From Cubamyces lactineus (Eukaryota > Basidiomycota > Agaricomycetes > Polyporales > Polyporaceae): a stretch of 64,000 bases of DNA. Shown here in pieces: positions 1 to 11,419 of this stretch. The stretch lies in contig JACDTU010000003.1 of NCBI GenBank assembly GCA_022376465.1, positions 1,426,001-1,490,000 of the forward strand. Direction: 5' to 3'. Each line of letters opens with the position of its first letter. Position 1 is the first letter of the stretch. Made by a program: the position numbers and the translations under genes. The notes under the pieces were generated by a model that saw only the letters and a program-made list of their open reading frames with translations, ran no database searches and was not told the DNA's origin.

Positions 1-2608
1 GTCGGGGCCAGGATTCAGTTCCTTGGCTTCAGTGAGAGTTAGCAGGGACCGTCTCTTGGGAACAAGGTGGTGCGTACTGGTCATCTCCTTGAGAGGCGAG
101 ATGTTCCTAAGGCTCCTCGCGAATTTAATCATCTCGACCCAGACTTGTAAATCTACAGCGTACATAGATCATCAGCGACATCCTGTCAACTCATATACAA
201 CTACATACCAACTTCCTCCTCGAAGTAATGAGGATCGAACTCCGGATCCGTTGTAGGATCCTTGGAAACAGCATGCTGCACGATATCAGTATTTAGTACG
301 ATATAGACGCGCAGTGAGCAGGCATACAATGGTCCCTCGAGAGAACGGGTGGTTCAGCGCGACATAAAACGAAATGTAACGTTTCCCTTTCTCCGGTGGG
401 TCTATATACAGCGAATCAGTTAGCGAGAGGCGAAACGCCGATGAGAGGTGACGCACTTGGCCGCGAACACATTCCAGGGAAGCTGATGAATTCACATCCA
501 GCACCGTCACGAAGGCGCTCGAGAGAGATCTTGTATTGCTCCAGCAAGCCGGGAGGATAACTGTTCGCGTTCCTCATCACCTTGTCCTCCGCAGCCTTGA
601 TGATCGCTGCCGCCCTTGGACTGATCTGGTCCAACTTTGCGAACGTGAACCCGACGATCCCTGTGGTGAATATACCAGAACCCTTGGAGCTTTGCACGGG
701 GAATTAGCCAGAGGCTAAACATCAAGCAGATGCAGTACATACTGTAAATCAAGATGTTGCTGGAATGCTTCAGGATCCGCCAGGAGGTCCATCGTCTGGA
801 ACTCGACGTCGTCACGGAGTTCTACCAGGAAATCAGTTGGTGAGTCATTGGCAACGCATTTGCAGACGTACCAAAACTGACCGCCGAGAGAATATGTTCT
901 TGGACATTTCTCCCGACCCCAGGAAGATCGACTTTCGTTGTGATGCCAAGTTTGCGGAGGAGATTCGGATTCCCGATACCGGAGAGCTCTAAGATTTGAG
1001 GGCTCTTCAACGTGCTACGGCAAACAGATCGATCATGCATTGCACATAGAAGATCGCACAACATACGCACCCTGCGCTCAAGATGACTTCCTTGTTGGCG
1101 TGCACGGTATACACCTGACCTTTGTGTTCGAACTCGACGGACTCCGCCTTGAACTCTGCCTCCTGGTCGGAGGCAGGGACGACCCGGTTGACATGCGCTG
1201 ATACCAGTACCGCGAAGTTCGGGCGGTCCTTGTTCGGGAGGTAAAATGCCTTACGCAGCAACCTGGCGTCAGCGTCTGCATGCTCACTCTCCATAACACG
1301 ACTGTGCTTACAGACGTGGCATATGTGCGCGTATGCGTCTTGAGGTCGTACGTACACGGTGCAAAGTATGTGCCGACGGGCTGGAAACAGTGGCGTCAAC
1401 GGGAAAATGGCGCTGCTATCCTGACGATAGTAACGTACATCGCCATTCATCTGCAAGTCAGCAGATCACTTAGCTCTATACGCATTACGTTCCGTCAATG
1501 ACCTACCGGCCTGGCGGCGAGCGGAATCCCCGCATTGAGGATTGTCTAGGTTACTGTCAGCGTCGCGGTTTCAAATACGAGTAGCACGGTTGTGCAAGAC
1601 CTCTTGCACGTTCAACTCCGCTTTGTCTATGGTGGGTGGATACGCTACTCCAAGTGGCCCTAGAAACGGGCTGTTCATATGGCCGTTTTCATTCAGAGAC
1701 GCATACTCACCGTTTTTACCAAGATCCCACGTATCAAAATTCATTTTCAGCTTTCGCCTGATCTCCTCGCTTGGCGGGGTGAACCTGGGGGGGGGGGGGG
1801 GAGAACATGAATAAGTGAATATAATAGCGGTCCACGAATAGCATACCCCTCAGTTCGTTGGATGTACTTCTCGTAATTCTTCCATTTCCACCCGGGATTA
1901 CCCAATCGTTCGAGGTCTACGCAACGTCATCATATGCATGTTGAAACATAGGGCAGGCCTTACCGTCGATGTCCGCGCCAGGAGGCTTGATGTAACAGAG
2001 GAAGTTGATGGCAGAACTTCCTCCCAAGCCTTTACCTCTACAGGGGAGGATTTACTGTGATGGTACAACTTGAGAACGACGCATATACTCACCTCTGCCA
2101 AACATGTGACACATCTCCAGTCAACTTCTGCTTGATCTTTGGTACACAACTCAACCTCAGTGCCGCAGCTAGGTTACAGTGATCAAAAGACGAACCGTTT
2201 CGTGATTCCACGAGTACTCGGGCCTCCCGAAGTGGCTACCATAGGACGCTGGGCGGACTGTGGAGGGACCAATTAGCCTGGCCGACCGGGATCACCACAA
2301 CGATGGCGACTGACGAATCGCCATATCGTCTATATTAGCTTCGCCAGCCTCCAAGACGAGAACCGTGGTGTCGGGATCCTCAATAAGCCGCCCAGCCAGA
2401 GTTAGACCAGCTGTCTAAGGGGTGCAGATATAGTTGAGCGTCGCTTCCTGTGTCCTCGAAGTTGCGTCACTCACACCTCCACCTGTTCGTCGGGGTAACC
2501 ATCCGAGTGAGCGATCAAGGAGGCTGCTGAGAGATGTCGAGAGAGCGACGTACCACAGATGACATAATCGAAGGACCTATCCTTCACGTCGTCGATAGTG
2601 GTAGACAT
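1..2608 (-). CDS. GMC oxidoreductase (AA3-type), C-terminus cut off by window edge
   Basis: FAD-dependent glucose-methanol-choline family alcohol/sugar oxidoreductase; the exact substrate cannot be read. The ATG at 2608 opens with MSTTIDDVKDRSFDYVICG. An 8-nt exon at 2475-2482 then completes the FAD glycine motif CGGGTAGLTLA, and the next exon carries VLVLEAGEANID. Further pieces match the family: FTPPSEE...MNFDTWDLG near 1785-1730, NKEVILSAG near 1100-1070 (GMC signature region), SPQILELSGIGNP near 1000 and DLPGVGRNVQEH near 925. The last readable exons encode DPEFDPHYFEEEV and DLQVWVEMIKFARSLRNIS. The region with the catalytic His pair lies beyond position 1. There is no signal peptide, so the enzyme is probably intracellular. 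It is a close paralogue of the next gene, in the same orientation, with many short introns. Family assignment is firm; exon borders are approximate. Confidence 0.88.
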
Positions 2609-2711
2609 GATATCTCAGAGGGCGAGGATGGACGACAATATGGATGGAGGTGGTTGTGCGGGAGAGAGTCAGGACCGAGACTTGGAAGGGCATGCACAAA
2701 CGGGCAGGGGG

Positions 2712-2717
2712 TTTATA
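2712..2717 (-). promoter_or_regulatory. TATA-like box of the first GMC gene
   Basis: Minus-strand TATAAA within a longer TATATAAA, about 105 nt upstream of the ATG at 2608. The spacing suits a fungal TATA element with a short 5'UTR. The assignment rests on position only. Confidence 0.4.
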
Positions 2718-4304
2718 TATGAGCATCTGAGCTACCGCCAAAGGGGTGCGCCCAGGGAAGCTTCACCTGCTTCTGGCTACGTTGATGGGCTGTCGGAGGT
2801 GCATTGGCAAGGAGTTCACGCCAAAGACGCGACATTCTAGGAAAGAGAGTTGCCTGATAGGGATAAACCCCGCGTACTCCGCCAAGCCTTGGTGAACGCG
2901 CTCCGGGGAGACCATAGTGATACGTGGTACCAGTATGCCCCTAGCAGCTAGTCGTACACGCGGCTGTACGTACATGCCTCCCATAGATACGTTCTCCGCA
3001 GCGTCTCGTCCAGCGCCCACCTCGGACAGTAGCGGTCAGCGTAGCGAAGATCGTCGGCGGCTCAAATGAGCCCATCATTTCCAATCACCCGGAGCTGCAA
3101 CCATATACGGCGCACCACTCACCTCCTACAGACGCGTTTCATACAGCGAATGCAGCCCGGGGAGCTTGCATAGCCGCGGCCGGCCGTGAACAAATCTATA
3201 CTCGTGAGCTGTTGCAGCGGGCGGCCCTTGCTTTGTCATCACGGTCAATCCATGCTGTATCTTAGGGGACCGCCCACCACATGTTTACGACTCCAAAACA
3301 ATTCTTACATGGCTGGCCTGTAACGCCGGAGCTTGTCCCACGAGAAGGTCTAGCGCTTCGTCGTCCCAGCAGCGGCCGCGGTCAATCAACCAGTTCATCA
3401 ACCTGCGAAGCTGATAGCATGAGAATCGCCCCTGCGCAGAAGAGAACCCTGCGTACCGTCATGAGAGCACCCACACTTCGTAGAAGCGTGTGTGCCTGTG
3501 CCGTTAAGCTCTTCAATCGAAATCGCATAGCGTTCTGGTCTCTGCCAATGAGCGAACACTAGAGGATTTCGGGGGTTGTCGAACGGGTTGTATGTGCGAC
3601 CGAGCCGTTATGTGACAGTAAAGTCCGCCCGTGCATACAGGGCATTTTCTCGTCGCGACGCGAAAATCTATGCGTAGCCTGTCGGATTTTCACCTTGGCA
3701 TAACACGGATGGAACGGCGCCGGGACTTATTAGACAACGTCTCATGATACAGTACGTGCCAGTGTGCCATGCACAGTAGCATGCCGCATCAGCTTCCTTC
3801 GTTTACTGGCATGCGTGCGCGTCCCGGCACTAGTTCTAGTGCTGGCGACGCCCAATTCTGATAGAAGTTGTCTTGTACAGCGGACTTCTTGCTCTATCAC
3901 TGGGCTGCCGAGGATGTCAAAGCCATCTAGTGTGTATCCGTGCGATGAAAAGCGAGTACTAGGAAAGAGAGATGCCATGGTCGACGGCCGCAGTAGTAGT
4001 ACTGGCATAGCTAGCTATTGGAGCGGTGGCAGCTTGAGTTTCCCATCAAGCGCGCGACAGCTGAGTTGGCGATTTATCACCAGCGCCACAATACAAGTCC
4101 TCGCCTCGGGTGAACGCCACCACCCGCCACCGGACGCAAAACTCCCTGTGGCCCTCCACAAGGTGAACTCGTTACAAATTCGATTGGAAACGACGGCTGG
4201 CTGACTTTAGACTCTCTTGGCGTTCCTGATTTGAACTCCCCTAATACGCCCTCGGCGTACTGACGACCATGACGACCGCGCTTGGGCTATTCATTCATAA
4301 ATGA

Positions 4305-4384
4305 TACAACTTAATGCCCTGGAGATAAAAGTGCAATGTGAGAAGGTCACCATTCCTAAGGTATTATTGTATGATTAAGTTGTA
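4305..4384. repeat. 11-bp inverted repeat
   Basis: TACAACTTAAT at 4305-4315 and its perfect complement at 4374-4384, separated by 58 nt. It lies about 130-210 nt past the stop of the second GMC gene, so it may be part of the 3'UTR or terminator region, or chance. Confidence 0.35.
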
Positions 4385-4516
4385 CAGGTTGAATAGTATT
4401 CCGGAGCGCCTCCAAGACCAACCTCTCCTTCTTCCCCATTCAACCCTACGGCGGCCGGTCCCCACGGACATACCTTCTCGAACTTGATACCGGTGGGCAA
4501 CACCGTCTGGCTAGTT

Positions 4517-7500
4517 CTAAGCAGCCGCGGCGGCTACTTGAGGTTGGAACTTCCCCTTGATGATATCCGCAGCTATAGCACAGATGTCAGTCACCGCCTT
4601 GGCATCTCAAGTTGCCGTGAGCAGACCCGCCGTACCTTGCTCAGCGATGCCGTAGACCATAGCTTCCAGCAGCGTCGTTAGGCCGAGTAACACGGAGATG
4701 ACGCCAATGAAGTCTTACCTTGCGTGTGAGCTGCGAAATGCAACGGCACGACTGATAGATCGACGACACGCAATTTCTCGGTGCCATAGACCTGAACTGT
4801 TATCAGCAATGCCGTGCTTCGTGTGGTTCCCACTGTCGCGACAGAGTGACGCACCTTCAGCTGAGGGTCGACAACTCCGCCGTTCTCTTGAGGCAGCATC
4901 GAACAGGAAGACGCGGTATCTATGTCACACGATCAGTCAACATATGTTATATGAAGAACCTGAGGGCATACTCACGCCAAGTGGTCGACATGACGGTTTT
5001 GATCCACGCTACGGGGGGATGTCAGACGAAGTTGTCAGGCGACCTAGCGAGACGTACCAGCAATTTCCTCATCAGTCTGGATGTCCGGACCAGGGTTGTA
5101 TTCCTTCGCTGCGTACGAGCGTGAGTCAGTGCTCTCTACACCAGATTGTCCGGACCACGTACTGATCATATCCTTCAAAGGAGAAACGTTCTTGAGGTTC
5201 CGCGTGAACTTGACCATCTCCACCCAGACTTGGAGGTCTACATATGCGGCGGCGTAGCGCGAATGAGTACAAGAACCATGCAACGTAGGGATACGACTTG
5301 CCAATCTCCTCTTCAAGGTAATGTGGGTCGAATTCCGGATTCACTGCAGGGTCTGAAGAGACCGAGTGCTGGCCTTAGGCGTCAGTACATTGGTTGAACT
5401 GGACTATGACGCCGTAACGCACGATGGTGCCTCTGGAGAACGTGTGGTTCAGCGCTACTACCATTGAGACGTAACGCTTCCCCTTCTCAGCGGGTCCTTG
5501 CTTGTGGGTCAGTGTCGGGACTACCATGGAACCACAGGCCAGGAGAGGACGTACTAGGATAAGGGGTCATCATCCCAGGGAATATGATGATCTCGCAACC
5601 TGCGCTGTTCCGCAGGCGATCCAAGGATATCTTGTACTGCTCTAGCAGACCTGGCGGATAGCTGGCCGCATTCTTCATGATCTTGTCTTCGGCGGCCTTG
5701 ATGATCTCGTCAGCTCTAGGTGTGATTTGATGGAGGGTCGCAAATGTGAAGCCTGTGACGTTCGTCGTGAACAGGCCAGCCCCAGCACGGCTTCATGAGC
5801 AGTCAGTTGTCAAGACGGTCGACATACGGTGACAGGATGATGATGCGTACTATAGATCGACATGCTTCTTGAGAACATCGGGGTCGGCCAGGATGTCATA
5901 TGTATCGAACTTCACGTCGTTGCGAAGCTCTAGCGATGTACATTAGCACTACGCGAGCCAAACATGAGGGATGCGGACGTACCGAAGCTGACCGCCACGG
6001 TCATATGCTCCTGCACGTTGCGCCCTACGCCTGGTAGATCGACCTTCGTTGGGATGCCGATCTTGCGAAGCACGTTCGGGTTGCCGATACCAGATAGTTC
6101 CAAGAGCTGCGGTGTCTTCAGGGCACTGTGTGGAAATATCGGTGAGAACCGACTAGTAACAGCACGATATTCCGACGGATCCTGTACCCCGCGCTGAGAA
6201 TGATCTCCCTCTTCGCCCGTACAATGTAGACCTTGCCGTCGTACTCGAATTCAACCCGCTCTGCGGTGAACACAGATCCACTCTCAGAGGACGGTAGGAT
6301 TCTGTTGACGCGCGCTGCAACGAGCACGGTAAGGTTTGGGCGGTCCTTGATGGGTAGATAGTACGCCTGGGATTCGGAGACGGAGTTGAGCGACGATGAG
6401 GTGTATCGGGAGGAGACTCACGGTAGTTGCGTAGGATCGCGTGTTCGTCCTCACGTCATAGTTGCAAGGAGCGAAGTACGTCCCGACGGGCTGGTTAAGA
6501 TGACATTGGCGTCAGCGGGTAGCGCAGTTGTTTCGCGTTGACAGCAGACACGTACGTCGCCGTTTGACTATTATCATGAGGTCAGCCAGAGTTCAGCGGC
6601 GCACAGTCATCCGAGTCACTTACGGGTCTTGCGGCTAGAGGTATACCAGCGTTGACCATGGTCTGATACGCCCACATGCAGATGAGTCAAGGGGCATAGT
6701 GATACGCAACCCCGACGAACCTCTTGCAACTTGAGTTCCGCTTCTTGCATGGTTGGGGGATAGCCAATAGCTAGCGGACCTGCCGTCCATGCAATATCAG
6801 AGTAGCTCCCATCAGAGTCGTAGTACGCACCCTGTGTCCCCAAGTCCCATTTATCGAAATTCATATGCATGAGTTTTTGCTGCTCTTTGGGCGGTGGTAT
6901 GAACCTAGAGATCAGGCGATGCGCTGAGCTGACGGTTAACCGAAGTGATTGTCGTAGGACTTCACGTACCCCTCAGTGCGACGGATGTACTTCTCAAAAT
7001 TGTCCCAATTCCATCCCGGATTTCCTAGCCTCTCAAAATCTACCTTTCGAGTCAGTTACCTGTCGCATAGAAAGAGCGGGTTATCCCGAAAACGGTCGCC
7101 CTCACCGTCGACTTCGTCTCGCGCAGGCTTCACCCAGCACATGAAGTTGATGCCGCTGCTGCCTCCGAGACCTTTACCCCTTAAGCACCGATGAATCTCT
7201 GGACACAGTGATCGTAGCGCATGGACATACCTGAACCATTTGTACGTCGTATCATTTGATCCTTTCTGTTGGATCTGGTGAACATCGCCGTCAGGTGACT
7301 AAACCCCTTCTTCAGAGTACATTGGCTCTCTTAACCGTTGTGTAGTCCCACGCACACTGGGGGTTCCCAAACAAGGCGGAGTAAGTGGCTGGGCGTACTA
7401 TTCGCGACGACTTGGTGAGCGGATCAATGGTCCGTTTTTGTGAGGAGAACTCACAAATATCTGCAAGGCCAATATTCGCTCCGCCCGCTTCTAGAACGAG

Positions 7501-7737
7501 GACGGATACGTTCGAGTCTTCGCTCAGCTGAGCAGCGAGTGTGAGACCCGCGGTCTGAAAGGCGATATATTAGGACGACGAAATACATGTCGCACAAACT
7601 GGCAGCTACGTACACCTCCACCTATAAAGCGAGCAGAGATGAGTACCACATCGTACTATGTGGGAACAGGTGAGGAACGTACCGCATATAATGTAGTCGA
7701 AAGCTTTGTCTGCCACGTCCTGAATGGTTGCAGTCAT
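4517..7737 (-). CDS. GMC oxidoreductase (AA3-type), complete
   Basis: FAD-dependent alcohol/sugar oxidoreductase, complete paralogue of its neighbour. It starts at ATG 7737 (MTATIQDVADKAFDYIICG). An 8-nt exon at 7614-7621 completes CGGGTAGLTLAAQL, followed by SVLVLEAGGANI. Later exons encode MNFDKWDLG (near 6850), YTVRA/REIILSAGY (near 6215), LLELSGIGN (near 6100) and NPEFDPHYLEEEIG (5344). The C-terminal exons rebuild STTWHTASSCSML, then QENGGVVDPQLK, then LRVVDLSVVPLHFAAHTQ, so both conserved histidines of the GMC active site are present. The last exon ends IIKGKFQPQVAAAAA at TAG 4517-4519. No signal peptide is seen. About a dozen or more short introns are inferred by alignment to family motifs, so exact borders are uncertain. 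No frame break was seen. Confidence 0.88.
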
Positions 7738-7797
7738 CGTTAACAAATAATGAGTTCAGATGGAATGGGACTTCTGCTCGCGCATGGGGAGGTAATA

Positions 7798-7803
7798 TTT
7801 ATA
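7798..7803 (-). promoter_or_regulatory. TATA-like box of the second GMC gene
   Basis: Minus-strand TATAAA 61 nt upstream of the ATG at 7737, a good position for a core promoter. Positional inference only. Confidence 0.45.
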
Positions 7804-9568
7804 CCACTGCGGGCTACCACTTGTTGAAGGGGCTATACGCGGTTTTAGGAGCCCTTGGGCCGCTGCACTCCAGTATCACAGCAATCTCAGGGGATCATCA
7901 CGCTGAGAATCTTTGCGACCGCGACTACCCGGTGGTAAGTTACAATGGGCCTCAGGCGTCGAGTCAATGCACAGCAGCAGTGCCGTTGCGAGACTGACAT
8001 GACCGGTTTAACCGGATTCCTTCACCTGTTGATAGGAGTCCATTCGCAACGTAGGATATAGCTGTTACTGTTCAACGGGTTTGATCCTGACAAGTTACAA
8101 GTACTCGCTACAACTGAACGAGAATGAGCGCATCAGGTACTCGATGAACAAAATCCTGATTGTGCCACGGCTCACCATATGCTTCAGACATGCGCGCTTT
8201 TGTCCCACCCGTAGTCTCCGGCAGTGTTTCACCCATCGGGAGGGGATGTGACGCGAAACTGCACTCTGGGCATCGTTTCCCCGTCGGGAGACCTGGACAT
8301 GTTTCAGCGCAGTACGCGTGGAGAGGGAGCAACCGGGAAAGTGCAACTGAGATTCAAATGAGATGAGACTTACAGTACATGGGCACACCGCATACATACA
8401 TACATACCACATACTTCGACTACTAGTACTTGCTCATAGCCGTCATGACTTGCTGTGCAAGAGGAAAGTCTCTGGAGTGATTTGTCTACGTCCAGACGCA
8501 CCTGAGCTGCCTGAGCTACTCAACACTCAGTACTTGCCTGGTGGATAGCGGTAAGAGCACTGTGCGCCTGTTCAAGTACCTCCTCTCGCACCGATGTAGA
8601 CGCCCACTATCCTGGCGGCGATGAATCACCGCGGCGTGTGCAGCGCTACGGTACCACTTTGTTGACCTTTCACTTCTGCTTGCTACCACCGCGAATATCT
8701 GACGCGTGCAGCTATGACACGAATCACGAACACCCCAGACTCGCGCTTCGACTTCTGAACTCATTAGTACAGGTCCTCTGCGCAAACATGCCCCGGCGCG
8801 GCGGACTCAAGACGCCAATACAACTTTGAGCAACTAGTACTCCAGGGGCAGACGTCGGTGCGCCTCCAGACCTGTCGGTTGAGGTGCGCAGGAAAGTGGA
8901 CTTCACACCCCCTCTTCCTTCACGATGCAGCCGTGAGTGATGCGACTGGCAAAAAGGAATACTCTGAGTGCTGATGGGAGCGTTCCCAAATCGAAATGAA
9001 TCGCAAAGTGTAGTTGACGCGCTTCGCATTTTCCACCGGTTGATCCGCTTGCGAGAAGCCGATTCCCTTAGAGCAGCATATTCGCAGTAAGTTGTTATGT
9101 GGTCTGCGAGCTGACGGGAGTTCTGGGTAGTGAACTCAGAGCATGCCAGTGGTTCGCACGCAGGTTCATGCAACTTGACTTCGCGCTGTCCGTCGGCCCG
9201 TTGCTGCTGCTACTACTAGTTCATCAACACATAGGCGCAGGCAATGATCCAGATCACATATGTACATGCTAGCCCATGTGGCTTTCACGAACCAGTCGTG
9301 AGTACTGAGCCGCATAAAACCGTTGTTCATTTTCATCTATTGCGCTGACGTTCGGGAAGATAGTCTGATACAGGAAAATCCAGCGGTCTGTAGACCATCG
9401 CGTGTCCATGACGCTCCGACCTCGGTGCACATTACCCCGCCTTCTATGTCATCTGGTCGCCCCCACTCGAGGTATCCGGCATGCTGACTCCCTGCCACTG
9501 GAGACTTCTCCGGGTATACGTTTAGGTGTCAATAGAAGCTAGACTAGCCCAGCACGTAGTATGCTCGG

Positions 9569-9574
9569 TATAAA
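9569..9574 (+). promoter_or_regulatory. TATA box of the GH53 gene
   Basis: TATAAA 46 nt upstream of ATG 9620; a likely core promoter with a very short 5'UTR. Confidence 0.5.
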
Positions 9575-9619
9575 TGCCCATGTCCACGCATCAGAGGCAG
9601 TGGGTCGAACTGAAGCACA

Positions 9620-10956
9620 ATGTTCGCCCTCTTACCCTCCTTGCTGCTCTTGTTTTCTTGCCTCGCGAACGCGCTGACGTACAAGGGCGCCGACATCTCG
9701 TCGCTTACTGTGGTAGAGAATGCCGGCGTGCACTTCACCGACAACGGCCAGGTGACGCCCTTTGAGACCATCATACGAAACCACGGGGCGAACACTGTGC
9801 GCGTCCGCGTCTGGACCGCCGGCCAGTACAACCTGCAATATGGACTCGCGCTGGCAAAGCGTGTCAAGGCTGCGGGCCTGACACTCGTCGTCGATCTGCA
9901 CTACAGTGATACATGTACGTGTTCCCGTTGCGCGGAATCTCTAGGGCTGTCTCACACTCAATTGAACTGTTACTTCTAGGGGCTGATCCTGGCCACCAGG
10001 CTATCCCTGCAGGGTGGCCAACCACCCTTGACGGACTGAACACGCAGATCTGGGAGTGAGTGGGCGATGCAACCGAGATCGCCTTGCTCTGCCTGACCCA
10101 CACATGTCTCCAGGTACACGCAGAACGTCGTACAATCGTTTGCAAACCAAGGCACCCCCATCGATATTCTGCAGGTAACGTATCCCTTGGTACGACACGC
10201 CAGTCTAAGCTCAACTTGTGCCGTGCAGGTCGGGAACGAGATCAACGATGGACTGCTGTGGCCGGTCGGCAGAATCTCGGTCAACGGCATCAATCCCGTC
10301 TCCCAGTTGCTGCACTCCGCCATTAACGGAGCAAAGTCGGTCGGAAATCCCAAGATCCTCATCCATCTCGCGAACGGATGGGATTGGTCTGGGCTGGACT
10401 CGTTCTTCGGGAAGGTCTTCATCCCCGGCGCGCTGTCCGCTGACCAGGTCGACATCATCGGCGTGTCGTTCTACCCGTTCTACGACTCGGGCGCGACGCT
10501 TTCGGCGCTGCAGTCGTCTCTGACGAACCTCGCGAACACGTTTGGGAAGCCTATCGTCGTGGCCGAGACGGACTGGCCTGTCAGCTGTCCGGGCGTGCAT
10601 CTCACGGAACCAAGCATCGCCGTGTCAACCAGCGGCCAAGAGACGTGGGTGAACGATATCAAGAACATCCTCGCCTCTCTACCGAATGGTAGAGGACAAG
10701 GAATCTGTACGTATCGCCGCCCAGCGGTGAATGTGAAGCGATAAGTAGTTATGCTGACTCGGACTTACAGTCTACTGGGAGCCCGGTTGGGTCGGCAGTG
10801 CTGCTCTCGGGTCGGCGTGCGCAGTGGGTGTCTAGCTTGTTAGCTCACCTTCTCAGAAAAATCTGACATGCTTGTCCTCCGTTCTAGGACAACTTGCTCG
10901 TTTCATCTAACGGAGCTACTCGGGATTCGATCAACATCTTCAGTCAGGATATGTAA
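9620..10956 (+). CDS. GH53 arabinogalactan endo-beta-1,4-galactanase
   Basis: Secreted enzyme that cleaves beta-1,4-galactan side chains of pectin (type I arabinogalactan). Exons by splice consensus: 9620-9914, 9980-10055, 10114-10174, 10229-10706, 10771-10823, 10888-10956. Together they give 343 residues, the usual length of the family. Residues 1-18 (MFALLPSLLLLFSCLANA) are a signal peptide. The GH53 core begins with TYKGADISSL. VGNEIN places the acid/base glutamate at residue 148, and VVAETDWP places the nucleophile at 257. HYSDTWADPGHQ and the terminal FYWEPGW are typical GH53 segments. The gene is complete with canonical introns and probably takes part in plant cell-wall breakdown. Confidence 0.95.
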
Positions 10957-11419
10957 TCAGGCAGCGAGAATTTTCGCAGAGCCTTGCGCAGTCGCGACAT
11001 AGGACATGTATATGATTTTCTTCGCCTTGAACCATGCCGCACTGCATGTTCCTGTGTGTGCAATTGTAATTCGTACGAAACAGGAGGGCCTCTATGTCGG
11101 CCGAGTGAACTGTCGTGGTCACGGTACCGGTGCGCACGGCAAAGCGCTTGACGGTTTGAGTCGGAAGGCGGCCCGGTCTGCTACGAGCATGGGATTTGCG
11201 CCGTATCTGCGCGCGGGCTCACCGGATCTGCCATGGCGGTTGGATCCGCGGGCGCTTAGATGCGATTGCTCCAGCATCCAGCGGGTCGGGCGGCGGAGCA
11301 CCCAAAAGCCACCCATCCTCTCCTCCGTCCGCTGCGCACCTCTCCTGTTTCACTCGCGGCCCTTCCTAGACGGGTTTCTGCTTTTTCAGGTACACTACTT
11401 CCCTCTAGACTCACCTGGC
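10957..11419. other. Intergenic, AFG1-like promoter
   Basis: No gene seen. The last 100 nt before the next ATG are pyrimidine-rich, as is common in fungal promoters. Confidence 0.5.

Larger units (their letters stand above)
2609..4516. other. Intergenic, between the two GMC genes
   Basis: No convincing gene on either strand. Open frames here lack GC-rich third positions and recognisable motifs. It must hold the promoter of the first GMC gene and the 3' region of the second. A short inverted repeat (arms 4305-4315 and 4374-4384) is the only structure I see. Confidence 0.5.
7738..9619. other. Intergenic, divergent promoters
   Basis: Lies between the 5' ends of the minus-strand GMC gene and the plus-strand GH53 gene. 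Open frames at 8095-8412 and 8724-9173 (minus) show no motif and no coding-like composition. Apart from TATA boxes at both ends I see nothing definite. Confidence 0.5.

Noticed and set aside
233..250. T-loop-like GTTCGATCC on the minus strand
   Set aside because: It is coding (PEFDPHY of the GMC protein) and lacks any cloverleaf.
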